NCBI GenBank assembly: GCA_030672305.1
Contig: DAOVGR010000014.1
Location: 1 to 64,000, forward strand
DNA length: 64,000 nt
Origin: Thermoplasmatales archaeon
Lineage (GTDB): Archaea; Thermoplasmatota; E2; DHVEG-1
Direction: 5' to 3'
The notes under the pieces were generated by a model. That model made no database searches. It was not told the DNA's origin and saw nothing but the letters and a program-made list of their open reading frames with translations. The position numbers and the translations under genes are program-made. Below are positions 28,701 through 36,454 of the stretch, piece after piece. Position 1 is the first letter of the stretch, and the number at the start of each line of letters is the position of its first letter.

Positions 28701-29922
28701 AGATTTGATAACAATACAAAAACAATTTGGAATAAAAATAAACACTTATTTTAGAGAGAGTGAAAAAACATATAATACTAGAATGGTAAATTTTTATAAA
28801 GGAAAAAAAGAGAAATTAGAAGATTGTTATGCAATCCCCCCTAAAAAAATTGAATATATCGATCCATCTTCAGATTATGTTTATGATATAAGTGTTAAGG
28901 ATAACGAAAATTTTATTGATATAAATGGAGGTTTGCTATTACACAATACACATGGCATTTTAGCCGCACCTAGTGTATCTGGTAGACAATTCAATCTTTG
29001 GGGGGCGGCAACAATTACTACAAAAGGACAGTTTATAATGTCTGATACTCTTGATTATTTAAAAAATAAAGGAATCCGTGTTGTATATATAGATACGGAT
29101 GGTGCATATTTAGGATGTTCTCGTTCGGTAGGAAACATTCCTAATCTTTCAAAAGCATTGGACCTTGATGTACCAAATGATGAAAACTCTTGGATTACAA
29201 AACCAGATAAAGCAATAAAAGCAATAGAAGAATGCAACAGCAAATGGCAAAAAGAACTTAATTATCCTGACTTTGAATTAGAGCCCGAAATTCATGACAA
29301 TATGATTTTTGTCAAACATAAGAACTATCTAATTTTTGATAATAAAGATGGAAAAATCGAAATGATTACCAAAGGTAATAATTTCAAGGGCGCAGATAAG
29401 GCAGATATTGCAAGGAAAATTCTCAAAAAGATAATGATCGAAGTCCTAAAAGAAAATCCAACTTGGAAAGACGAGGAAGAAGCAAGAGAATCAGTTAAAA
29501 ACAGTATTATGAACATAACAAAAGAAATCGTTTCAAAACTTGATTTAACCCAGGTAGACCTAGATGATTTAACACTTGTTCAATCTGTTCAACCAGCAAA
29601 AAGGTACAAATTGAATCAGGATGGTTCAATTTCTGTGTTTGGTAAACGTTCTCAAGCATTAGAAAAGCTTATTGGTCAGCCTATAAAGAGTCGTATTAAA
29701 TTCAAATTTGTGGTTACAAAAAGACCTCTTCCAGGTATTATTAAACCATCTAAAAGTGGTGTAAAACCAATTGATTATATGTATCCTGTTGATTTTTTAA
29801 TAAATAAAAACGAAATTGATCTTGATTGGTATAAAAAAATGATTGAAAATTATATCCAGGGAGCATTTGGCTTATCAGATATTGCAATCACTGAGCAAAC
29901 TGGACTAGATGCTTGGATGTAA
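25723..29922 (+). CDS. polB: family B DNA polymerase with in-frame intein
   Basis: A 1399-residue precursor: 955 residues of polymerase and a 444-residue intein. The proofreading exonuclease is intact: DIET near residue 151, GHNIIGFDNFH, and YNKQD. Polymerase motif A is VADVGAMYPTI (Asp508) and motif C is YIDTDGAYL (Asp1124 and Asp1126). The motif B position reads KMMYQSVKGARNAG instead of the common KxxxNSxYG, so the fingers are divergent, as I recall for Thermoplasmata enzymes. The start is GTG without a clear ribosome binding site. It should be a replicative or repair polymerase. Confidence 0.93.
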   Translation: MNDLLIGISPEYLYLHEKIPKAISELHKPYFLVFCPKDRNTESARKDLIKKWENNKSSDDSLSKIKEIGEVETYQSFWDSGADREIFKVFTKKSYFVPDVSDYLFFNQGLYTAEHDIPYQQRALVDLAAEGKTWLFDTNGEKKNLKVLVYDIETSEFEKGKENIPIDIIGFSDFDIVFDSDKDLEKEEFSFNILDCPSDWESIEVKQLISRNLDEEIDNLLNFCSIVSKHDIISGHNIIGFDNFHIYNRLNWILKEKRNQLSDENKKILQNFVTKNSRPDKSFYFGIRSEAVQFYPCSLDTYLGVRKFYSFLNDFSLKSVAPFLGIEVKDRIILTPSQIKIDERTIKYNKQDVQEQLGVTLNLIQQSLPLAFTTCMPFDMLLSSGAVYMWDHMSLIRASVQKKIMPPICRVMSISQILLKYFKDCKTREDIVRQSKKIKEQLSKDFVRVIKYGYEMPKWMEDPYVIYNENPADPDERLNYHMPGGMTMKPDKEAFSHFIPWWYVVVADVGAMYPTILKAMNVGADTVRLAHKTEKPDDWIWLKKLPDRFLSSRDVNWRKITKEDTFADEGFMLGIKIDDKPGVVNCAMTGIMSMIAKTKDELKEAKKRNNEAELQRLKMMYQSVKGARNAGSVDYSQRIILINSEGEYENIKIGEFVDKAIDKFGYFTEKINGTEFEIADIKDNWRVVSINKNGKIEVKKVKQAVRHKWKGKLVKISTKSGFTVVTPNHSVFTIKDKAIKEISAGEINADTLLVHANKIPNIEKSQKINLINAITKPGYYGFIEKEDLNYFNGLRKDLVNINLKDNTCTPYLKIKLEKLKKIDIPDDLLKHITVGSNGRKSSRIKSYIKIDKDLAEFLGYYISEGHTSKRIINKNPFYYITISSASKQMHNRIQEISNKIFGLKPYMLDRRKTAGVIASTVHAKVINHIFEEIIKCGDNSRNKQIPYQILSASSSVKESFLKAYMEGDGNFKSDMPNSCPLGRFTTNSRDLNEDLITIQKQFGIKINTYFRESEKTYNTRMVNFYKGKKEKLEDCYAIPPKKIEYIDPSSDYVYDISVKDNENFIDINGGLLLHNTHGILAAPSVSGRQFNLWGAATITTKGQFIMSDTLDYLKNKGIRVVYIDTDGAYLGCSRSVGNIPNLSKALDLDVPNDENSWITKPDKAIKAIEECNSKWQKELNYPDFELEPEIHDNMIFVKHKNYLIFDNKDGKIEMITKGNNFKGADKADIARKILKKIMIEVLKENPTWKDEEEARESVKNSIMNITKEIVSKLDLTQVDLDDLTLVQSVQPAKRYKLNQDGSISVFGKRSQALEKLIGQPIKSRIKFKFVVTKRPLPGIIKPSKSGVKPIDYMYPVDFLINKNEIDLDWYKKMIENYIQGAFGLSDIAITEQTGLDAWM
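27616..28947 (+). mobile_element. LAGLIDADG-type intein inside polB
   Basis: A 444-residue in-frame insertion. It begins with Ser (SVDYSQRI) and ends with LLLHN followed by Thr, the +1 extein residue. The block B sequence TPNHSVF holds the splicing His, and the penultimate His and final Asn are present, so it should self-splice with Ser1. Two LAGLIDADG endonuclease motifs are seen: LAEFLGYYISEGH (about 28282-28320) and LKAYMEGDG (about 28603-28629), with acidic residues preserved. The insertion site, between RNAG and THGIL just after polymerase motif B, is in the active-site core, typical of intein targets. The endonuclease may still be active. Confidence 0.92.
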
Positions 29923-30386
29923 AAAAAAAGATGATTAGTATATCCTCAGGCGTTATCTTTTTCCTTTGATCTATAAACTTTTCACATCCATAACATAAAT
30001 ATGAAACAAAGTAGCACGTTACCATTAAACAATTTTATCTTTCAATATAAGAAATCTGTTAAGATTGAACCCATTTAATTGTAACAATAATTACAAATAC
30101 TTTTAAGGAGGATAACAGGAGAGTACATAAGAGAAAATTATTTATTCAAAGAATTGATTTAAAAATGGGGGACCTGGTATTAATAGAATTGGGGAGGTTT
30201 ACTGTACCTGCTTTCCGCTTTGAGGCGCATTCCTCCTACCAATGCATCCTGTCCCCCACTTTTTAATCAGATAAGAAACGGTTTTTATTTAGATTTAATA
30301 AGAAAAACATTGAGTTTCAACAAGTAACTAATCTATTATTTTAATAGCATCTCTGTATATACTTTTGTTGAAACAACAATATTTTT
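29923..30386. other. 464-base intergenic region between polB and rpl12
   Basis: This gap holds no recognisable protein gene. It contains a leaderless-looking 25-codon open frame (30001-30078, plus strand) that I do not trust, an AAGGAGG at 30104-30110 with no start codon after it, and the structured RNA locus at 30166-30258. The T-rich sequence after polB could be its terminator. Confidence 0.6.
30166..30258. ncRNA. candidate structured RNA, strand uncertain
   Basis: An 8-bp terminal stem (TGGGGGAC with GTCCCCCA, 30166-30173 and 30251-30258) encloses further pairings: GGTA/TACC and GGAGG/CCTCC nested inside. An alternative inner fold gives a GAGG/CCTC hairpin and an AGGT/ACCT hairpin. The locus is much more GC-rich than its surroundings. 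Both strands carry T-rich 3' flanks, and both have AT-rich promoter-like sequence about 30 bases before the stem; the minus-strand one (AAATAAAAACC) looks better. It matches no SRP, RNase P, tRNA or riboswitch pattern that I know. Confidence 0.5.
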
Positions 30387-30710
30387 TTATCCAAATAATG
30401 CGCCAAGTCCTGCAGCTGCTTCTTCTTCTGAAACCTCTTCTTCTTCTTTTTTCTTCTTCTCTTTCTCTTCTTTTTTCTCTTCAGGTTTTCCCTCAGCAGG
30501 TGCTGGTGCGCCCGAGGGTGCAGCAACCACTGGAACTGCAGCAGATTTTATTGCCTTATCGATGTCTACACCTTCAAGAGATGCAGTTAATGCTTTTATT
30601 TTTGCATCATCAGCTTTTACGCCTGCGGCAGTAAGTACTTTTTTTATATTTTCCTCTGTTATTTTTTTTCCTGCAGAGTGAAGAAGCATTGCGCCATATA
30701 TGTATTCCAT
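30387..30710 (-). CDS. rpl12: ribosomal protein L12 (P1)
   Basis: A 107-residue acidic stalk protein of the archaeal P1/L12 type. The N-terminal helical domain ([22 protein letters not shown]) is followed by the alanine- and proline-rich hinge and a run of Lys/Glu (about residues 75-95), ending with [10 protein letters not shown], the typical C-terminus that binds translation factors. It is the last gene of the L1-P0-L12 operon. GGAGGAAGAAAA lies just before the ATG. Confidence 0.97.
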   Translation of the reverse strand: MEYIYGAMLLHSAGKKITEENIKKVLTAAGVKADDAKIKALTASLEGVDIDKAIKSAAVPVVAAPSGAPAPAEGKPEEKKEEKEKKKKEEEEVSEEEAAAGLGALFG

Positions 30711-30722
30711 TTTTTCTTCCTC

Positions 30723-31568
30723 CTAAGTTGTTATATTTTTTAAGGCTAGTACATTTGAATGAGCTTTTAAAATCAAATTCTTAATCGTATCCTTATTTGG
30801 GATTCCTTGCTTTATTGCAAGCGATATTGCGCTATTATATGCTTTCATTAATAACGGTTTGATTGTAAGCTCATTAAACCAGCCTGCCTCAATTGCAAGG
30901 TTAAATGAATTATTGAAAGCTTGCTTCATTTTTCCAATAAATTCATCAATATTAATATCTAAAACGTCAGGTTTGAAAATATTTCCATCTTCAAAAACAG
31001 CATGTAAAGACATTCCAATCTCAATAGGGAAGATTTCAAGACGGGTAAGCATTTGGGCTACGCCAACTGGTATCTTTTCTCCCTCTGCGACAATAACCTT
31101 GTCAGATTTAATTATAACTTTTCCTTCTTGTATTGCCGCAGGTATTCCAGCTTTTTGTAGCTCGCCTACAATAGGACCAGGTTTAAAGGGAGTATCTCCA
31201 GCTTTGACCTTAATATCTTGATTAGCTGTTTCACCGCCCTTTGCAGGTGCCATTGTTCTTGTTGCTTTAATCTTAGCAAATAACTTGAATGGATTCATCT
31301 CAGTTGATATAATCGCAGTTTGACCAGTTACTAATTCCTTTAATCCTGAAATACCTTTTACTTTTTTTTCAGCTTCATCAATTGCCCTGAAAATTAACCT
31401 ATTCTTTGCAGAACGAACCGTAGCAATATCATGAAGATTAGTTCTCATTTGTTGCATTTGAGGTGCAGGAATACCTCCAATCTCGACAATCCCTACAACC
31501 TTATTTCTAGTAAGAAGATCGATTAGTTCTTTTACCTCTCCATGTTTCCATTCTGCGATATGAGCCAT
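30723..31568 (-). CDS. rplP0: ribosomal protein P0 (L10e)
   Basis: A 281-residue stalk-base protein. It has the conserved start HIAEWKHGEV, the RNA-binding QMRTNLHDIATVRSAKNRL segment and the TAIISTEMNPFKL region, and it carries the extra helical region for binding L12 dimers. It ends AHSNVLALKNITT, so it lacks the acidic FG-type C-terminal tail that many archaeal and eukaryotic P0 proteins share with L12. This shortening may be real or a lineage feature. It sits between rpl1 and rpl12, with 11-12 base spacers. Confidence 0.94.
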   Translation of the reverse strand: MAHIAEWKHGEVKELIDLLTRNKVVGIVEIGGIPAPQMQQMRTNLHDIATVRSAKNRLIFRAIDEAEKKVKGISGLKELVTGQTAIISTEMNPFKLFAKIKATRTMAPAKGGETANQDIKVKAGDTPFKPGPIVGELQKAGIPAAIQEGKVIIKSDKVIVAEGEKIPVGVAQMLTRLEIFPIEIGMSLHAVFEDGNIFKPDVLDINIDEFIGKMKQAFNNSFNLAIEAGWFNELTIKPLLMKAYNSAISLAIKQGIPNKDTIKNLILKAHSNVLALKNITT

Positions 31569-31579
31569 AATAAATCAAC

Positions 31580-32224
31580 CTAAATAATTCTCTCTGAAGG
31601 ACCCATAGTTGTTTTAATATATACTGAGCCAATATTCATTCGACCTTTCTCAAGAGCGGTCTCTACTCTTTTAATTATTGTATCAACATTATCAGCTATA
31701 TGCTCTTTAGACATATCCGCACAACCTGCAACTGTATGAAAGGTCTTACTGCTCTTTGATCTGACTTTGATGGATTTTCGTAAATTTTTTACAATACCTG
31801 TTAAATCCGCATTAGGCGGGACTGGTTTTGGCATCTTCCCTCTGGGTCCAAGAACAGTACCAAGAGTCTTACCAATAGTAGGCATGAGAGGAGCTTCAGC
31901 AATAAAAAATTCATAATCATCAGCAATTTTTTTAAATTTCTTTTTATCCTTTGAAAGATCTCCAATCTCTTCAGGTTTAATAAGAAGATCAACATGTTTT
32001 TTTGATTTTATAGCAAGTTCACTACTTGCAAAAAGAGCGATCTTTACTTCTTTACCTCTTCCATGAGGGAGATGGATTTCCTCATCAATACGGTTTTTTG
32101 GAATATTAAGATCGATGTTCTTCAAATTAATTACTAAATCGATATTTTGTTTGAATTTTCTATCAATCTTCTTAGATTCATCTAAGATTTTTACAACTGC
32201 TTCTGTAGTTTTTTTATCTGTCAT
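31580..32224 (-). CDS. rpl1: ribosomal protein L1
   Basis: A 214-residue L1 stalk protein that binds 23S rRNA and, in archaea, often its own mRNA. Key segments are KFKQNIDLVINLK, LPHGRGKEVKIALFA and the central LGTVLGPRGKMPKP. The frame is open 13 codons further to an ATG at 32263, but the normal family start is MTDKKT at 32224, so I chose that. The TATA box at 32302-32311 gives a leader of about 55 bases. GGAGA and TCTCC in that leader could form a hairpin, a possible site for L1 autoregulation. Confidence 0.94.
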   Translation of the reverse strand: MTDKKTTEAVVKILDESKKIDRKFKQNIDLVINLKNIDLNIPKNRIDEEIHLPHGRGKEVKIALFASSELAIKSKKHVDLLIKPEEIGDLSKDKKKFKKIADDYEFFIAEAPLMPTIGKTLGTVLGPRGKMPKPVPPNADLTGIVKNLRKSIKVRSKSSKTFHTVAGCADMSKEHIADNVDTIIKRVETALEKGRMNIGSVYIKTTMGPSERII

Positions 32225-32301
32225 AGATATCAATCGGAGTGTTTTGTATGCCATTTTCTTCATAAAAAGGAGAAAATGTAATCTCCGGGAATGACAACCC
32301 T

Positions 32302-32311
32302 ATTTATAAAA
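32302..32311 (-). promoter_or_regulatory. TATA box of the rpl1-rplP0-rpl12 operon
   Basis: The minus strand reads TTTATAAATA, a strong archaeal TATA element, with transcription expected to begin near 32280. The leader then contains GGAGA-TTACATTT-TCTCC, a 5-bp hairpin. Confidence 0.6.
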
Positions 32312-32330
32312 GTTTGGTTAAAAAATAATA

Positions 32331-33290
32331 TCAATTCTTCCTATAAAGTCGTTCAAGTATCAAATCAAGTATTTCTTCAGGACCCCTTATTTTCTTTAAT
32401 TCTCTACGAACAATCAAAGGTGTACCTTCTAAACTTGTCTTATTAACATCTTTATCTGTGATAAGAACTGCATGTTTCTCTGTTACTCTTGAGATACTGC
32501 TAACAACTTGTGCTTTTTTAAGAAGCTTTTTATTATATTCATCTACACAAGTTAGAAGGACTTTCTTTTTATCTTGACTTACAGCTTCAAAAACACATCT
32601 TTCTAGAGGAGTAACCTTATAACCTACTTTCTCAAGGATTGAAAACACCTCTCTTTGAAATCTTCTAAAAACATCTGTTTCTGAAGATACAAATTGAACC
32701 TTCTTTTTTAATTTTTTATTTCTAAATAAATCAATTGGAAGTGAAATATTTGTTCCAAGAGTATCTTCAATTCTAATAGCAACTTCAATAGTAGCATTCA
32801 TCCCATCTTCATACATTTGAACTGTTCTTCTGGATACTTTTAATGAACGGGCAAAAGATCCAAGTGAAATATTCTGCTCTATTCTTGTGTTTTTTATTTT
32901 ATCTTTATCAAGATTTACATATAAACCACCAGGAGCAGCATAAACTTCAAGTGGTATTCCTTCGAGTAGATAGGTTTTAAGTGTTTCTGAGGTAATAGTT
33001 TGAATTCCAAATCTATCATATACTGCGTCATCTTGAATATCTCCTGTTCCACTTTTTTGACCTATAATCAATGGGCACCCTTTTAGCAGTATTGAAAGTT
33101 TTCTGAGTTCACTTGCAACATCTTCTGACATTGCATCAATATTAATCAAAACTTTAATTATCATTAATGAATTGTCTCTTCTTGCAACTAGATCAAAACC
33201 TATTGGTCGCATCAAATAGAGTTCAGAGACATAGAAACCTGCCTTTATCAAGGTGTCTCTGACTTCCCCTAAAAGCTCTAATCGCTTCAT
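32331..33290 (-). CDS. archaeal HTH-type transcriptional regulator (COG1395 type)
   Basis: A 319-residue regulator. The N-terminal half (about residues 1-110) looks like a restriction-endonuclease-like fold that archaeal members of this family share (GFDLVARRDNSLMIIKV). A Cro/C1-type helix-turn-helix follows at about residues 140-165 (SLGSFARSLKVSRRTVQMYEDG is the region). The C-terminal half repeats the endonuclease-like pattern in degenerate form. Targets are unknown. It is divergent from tiaS across 53 bases, and rpl1 follows downstream with its own promoter. Confidence 0.85.
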   Translation of the reverse strand: MKRLELLGEVRDTLIKAGFYVSELYLMRPIGFDLVARRDNSLMIIKVLINIDAMSEDVASELRKLSILLKGCPLIIGQKSGTGDIQDDAVYDRFGIQTITSETLKTYLLEGIPLEVYAAPGGLYVNLDKDKIKNTRIEQNISLGSFARSLKVSRRTVQMYEDGMNATIEVAIRIEDTLGTNISLPIDLFRNKKLKKKVQFVSSETDVFRRFQREVFSILEKVGYKVTPLERCVFEAVSQDKKKVLLTCVDEYNKKLLKKAQVVSSISRVTEKHAVLITDKDVNKTSLEGTPLIVRRELKKIRGPEEILDLILERLYRKN

Positions 33291-33343
33291 TTGGTAAAAA
33301 ACTAAAGAAGCACTTCATATATATAAGTATCGGGAGTGATATT

Positions 33344-34651
33344 ATTTGGATTGGGATAGATGACACTGATTCAATTTCAGGTGGATGTACAACCTATTTA
33401 GCCTGTGCACTTATTAAAAAATTAACCGATAATAATTATGACATCATTGGTTATCCAAGACTTGTTAGATTAAATCCAAATATCCCTTGGAAGACCAGAG
33501 GTAATGGTGCAATATCACTTCAAGTTGATAAAGGGAAAGGATTAAAAAAAAAAATTGGTGAAATAGATAGTAAAGAAATTTTCTGTTATCAAAATAATTT
33601 ATCAGGGAATTACAACGATATCAAAATTAAAGAAATTGTAGAGCAAATGGTAGATTACTATGCAAGAATAGATGATGAAGAGACAAATCCTGGTTTTGTA
33701 TTACTGACAAAAAAACCTTATTATAGTAGTTATGAAAAAGCTGTACGGGAAATTGTTACATTAGAAAACACAAAAAAGATACTAGGATCATATAACGCAT
33801 ATTATAGAGGATATAAAAATTGTAGAGGCCTTATTGGTGCTACTGCATCTATTGCATGGTCATCTGAAAATGATAATACCTACGAATTAATTGCTTATAG
33901 AAAAGAACAAAAATGGGGTAGTAAGAGATTTGTAGACAACGACTCAACAAAAAAAATGGATAAACAATGTCATTCAACCTTTGATAATTACGATTATAAA
34001 CATAAGCATAATAGGATAATTCCTAATTCGCCCTGTCCTGTTTTGTTTGGTATAAGAGGAACCGATGAAGAAGAATTGATAAATGCAAAATCCTTGATTA
34101 TATCTGAGGAAATTGATTGCTGGTTAATATTTGAAACCAATCAAGGAACTGATGAACATCTTCAAAAAACGACTATTAATAAAATTCAACCATATCAATC
34201 AGTTATTGTAGATGGTAGAGTTGTAAAAGTTCCCTTTACTGTTGAAGGAGGACATGTGTTTTTTACGATAAAGGATTCCAGTGGAGAAATTGATTGTGCA
34301 GCCTATGAACCTACAAAAAATTTTAGAAAAATCATAAGAGAATTAAATCTTGGTGATAAAGTTGAAGTTTATGGAGGTGTAAGAAAAGATCCTCTTACAA
34401 TAAATTTAGAGAAAATCAACATAAAGTATCTTGAAAAACAAGTGGAAAAGGTTGAAAATCCTATCTGTCCAAAATGTGATAAACATATGAAATCAAAAGG
34501 CATCAACCAGGGCTATAGATGTAATAAATGTGGTACAAAAAGTGATAAACCAATATTTAAGGAAATTAAAAGAAACATTAATACTGGTTTATATGAAGTA
34601 CCAGTTTGTGCTAGAAGACATCTAAGTAAACCAATAAAGAGAATAGGATAA
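33344..34651 (+). CDS. tiaS: tRNA(Ile2) 2-agmatinylcytidine synthetase TiaS (ATT start)
   Basis: A 435-residue enzyme that attaches agmatine to C34 of tRNA-Ile2 so that it reads AUA. The N-terminus shows the family sequence WIGIDDTDS followed by GGCTTYLA, the central part has RGYKNCRGLIGATASIAW, then an OB-fold (VVKVPFTVEGGHVFFTI), and a zinc ribbon (CPKCD ... CNKCG) near the C-terminus. The first ATG is at 33647 and would remove the DDTDS active site. No ATG, GTG or TTG precedes the conserved part, so the start must be ATT at 33344, 5 bases after GGGAGTG. A TATA box (ATATATATAAG) lies just upstream. Confidence 0.88.
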   Translation: MWIGIDDTDSISGGCTTYLACALIKKLTDNNYDIIGYPRLVRLNPNIPWKTRGNGAISLQVDKGKGLKKKIGEIDSKEIFCYQNNLSGNYNDIKIKEIVEQMVDYYARIDDEETNPGFVLLTKKPYYSSYEKAVREIVTLENTKKILGSYNAYYRGYKNCRGLIGATASIAWSSENDNTYELIAYRKEQKWGSKRFVDNDSTKKMDKQCHSTFDNYDYKHKHNRIIPNSPCPVLFGIRGTDEEELINAKSLIISEEIDCWLIFETNQGTDEHLQKTTINKIQPYQSVIVDGRVVKVPFTVEGGHVFFTIKDSSGEIDCAAYEPTKNFRKIIRELNLGDKVEVYGGVRKDPLTINLEKINIKYLEKQVEKVENPICPKCDKHMKSKGINQGYRCNKCGTKSDKPIFKEIKRNINTGLYEVPVCARRHLSKPIKRIG

Positions 34652-34701
34652 CCATAAGACTTTTTAATGGCTTGTCTCTTCATGGTTTTCAAAATTTATT
34701 T

Positions 34702-34774
34702 GCGGGTGTGGTGTAGCCTGGTATCACTTAAGCTTGCCAAGCTTATTACCCGGGTTCAAATCCCGGCGCCCGCA
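34702..34774 (+). tRNA. tRNA-Gly (GCC)
   Basis: Acceptor GCGGGTG pairs with CGCCCGC (one G-T pair), discriminator A. Anticodon stem TAAGC/GCTTA closes TTGCCAA, giving GCC. The T arm CCGGGTTCAAATCCCGG is perfect. CCA is not encoded. A TATA-like CTTTTTAATGG lies about 35 bases before it. Confidence 0.97.
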
Positions 34775-34846
34775 TTTTTTCTAAGTTTTTCTTAAATTTT
34801 TCTAAATAAATTTAAATACTCTAATCAAGTAGTCGAAATAGGAGAT

Positions 34847-36454
34847 ATGAATTATATTAATATATTAAATAAGAAGTTAGTTACGGTTTTAATTCTAATT
34901 TTTATTATTACATCGGTCATACCAAGTATAGATGCACGTATTAAAGAATCGGAAAATAATTGTAACTATTCAACAAGTCAAAAACTTAATTTGATATCTG
35001 ACGGAAACACATTAGATATTCAATTTATTTACAACATTACTGCAAACCTAAGTAATATCATATTTGATGTCTATGACGAAGAAAATGGTGAAATCGCGAA
35101 AGGACGTGCTTTTGGTACAAAAGGAGAGCATAGAGCAGCTGAGATACTATATGAAAATATGACAAAATTAGGATTATATACAGTAAAAGAACAAATAAAA
35201 AATACCGATAAATGTCCAGATCTTACTCATGAGCTAGAGATAAATGAATATTTTGTTAAAATAAACAATAAAAAAATAGATTCATATATTGCCCCAGTAT
35301 GGGTTGAAACCTCTGAGAATAATTTTAATCTAAACCATACCTATAGTTATTCCAATCTTAAAATAATAGAACCGCCGCTTCTCCCTAGACTTTTCATACA
35401 AGGGCAAAAAATTATAAATAAATTAGAACCTTTTGTTTTAATTGTTAAGGACAAAGCCTTTTATCCATTTAGTCCTCTAAAAAAATTGCCATTTACTGAT
35501 AACTTCATTTTTGATTACTATATAATTAGGCAGTTACAAGGTGGTATTCCAGTTTTATATTCGTGGTTATGGGATAAGTATTTAGATTATTGTAAAGGAT
35601 TAGTTCTTTATGATTTTAACAAAGATGTTCATGATATGAATCTCTTAAAAAAATTTAATCATATACCCTTTATATATATCAATGGTAGTGATGGAGCTAA
35701 AATCCTAAATAATATTGAAGATACTCGAATTGATTTTGAATTAAAACAACATATGAATACTTCAATAGTTAGCTATAATGTTATTGGACAGCTTAATGGT
35801 ACAAATCAAAATAAAATAGTTATTGTTGATTGTCTTTATGATTCATGGTGGTGTCAGGGGACAGCAGATTCAGCAATTGGTATGGCAATGGTTTTAGCCG
35901 TTGCAAAATATTTCAAAGAAAACAATATTACACCTAGATATACAATAAAATTTATTGGTTTTGGTGGTGAAGAGCATGGTTTTTGCGCTGGAGCAAAATA
36001 TTATGAATCATCACATATAGATGAAAACATATCATATGTACTTGATTTAAATCAGATCGGATTCAAACAAGATAACCCAAAATTGACCCTTAATGTTATT
36101 GGAAATAGACTTGATTTTCTATTTGACATTTATAAATCAATTAAAAAAGCGGATTATAACAATCGAGTAAATAGCTCAGATGGAATTCAGTTATTATGGT
36201 TGAAAAACGGTGGTCCTGGAAATGCTATGATATTTGCTAAAAGTAGAAGTGATTGTAAAACAGTTTGTTTTTTAAAGGATGGTGGATGGAAAATGCATCA
36301 TCGCGATGGATTGAATCATACTGAAGGTGATGTCCTAAAATATTTTGATTGGACGGATGTAAATGTAACTGGGGAGATTGTGCTTAGTATTGCTAAATAT
36401 TTAACCTTGGATACGTCCCTAAATACGCAAAAAAGGGAGATAAAAACAATATGA
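34847..36454 (+). CDS. secreted M28-like metallopeptidase with altered metal ligands
   Basis: A 535-residue exported protein (signal peptide near residues 10-30). A peptidase M28 core is visible in the second half: the metal loop reads CLYDSWWCQGTADSAIG instead of the usual HxDxx...DN, so the first His is replaced while the bridging Asp is kept. FGGEEHG supplies the two glutamates, LDLNQIGF stands where lnxDmiG is expected, and a C-terminal HHRDGLNH may give the last His. Many N-glycosylation sequons are present. It is either an unusual peptidase or a binding protein derived from one. It overlaps the next gene in ATGA, so both are likely co-expressed. Confidence 0.78.
   Translation: MNYINILNKKLVTVLILIFIITSVIPSIDARIKESENNCNYSTSQKLNLISDGNTLDIQFIYNITANLSNIIFDVYDEENGEIAKGRAFGTKGEHRAAEILYENMTKLGLYTVKEQIKNTDKCPDLTHELEINEYFVKINNKKIDSYIAPVWVETSENNFNLNHTYSYSNLKIIEPPLLPRLFIQGQKIINKLEPFVLIVKDKAFYPFSPLKKLPFTDNFIFDYYIIRQLQGGIPVLYSWLWDKYLDYCKGLVLYDFNKDVHDMNLLKKFNHIPFIYINGSDGAKILNNIEDTRIDFELKQHMNTSIVSYNVIGQLNGTNQNKIVIVDCLYDSWWCQGTADSAIGMAMVLAVAKYFKENNITPRYTIKFIGFGGEEHGFCAGAKYYESSHIDENISYVLDLNQIGFKQDNPKLTLNVIGNRLDFLFDIYKSIKKADYNNRVNSSDGIQLLWLKNGGPGNAMIFAKSRSDCKTVCFLKDGGWKMHHRDGLNHTEGDVLKYFDWTDVNVTGEIVLSIAKYLTLDTSLNTQKREIKTI

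Noticed and set aside
30001-30078. A 25-codon leaderless open frame after polB
   Set aside because: A TATA-like sequence stands about 25 bases before it, but the product matches nothing and short frames are expected by chance in AT-rich gaps.
30166-30258. SRP RNA, RNase P RNA or a tRNA at the structured locus
   Set aside because: It is too short for archaeal SRP or RNase P RNA, lacks the SRP helix 8 motif and a T loop, and has no cloverleaf.
33647-34651. tiaS starting at its first ATG
   Set aside because: It would lose the DDTDS and GGCTTYLA active-site region, which is present in frame upstream.
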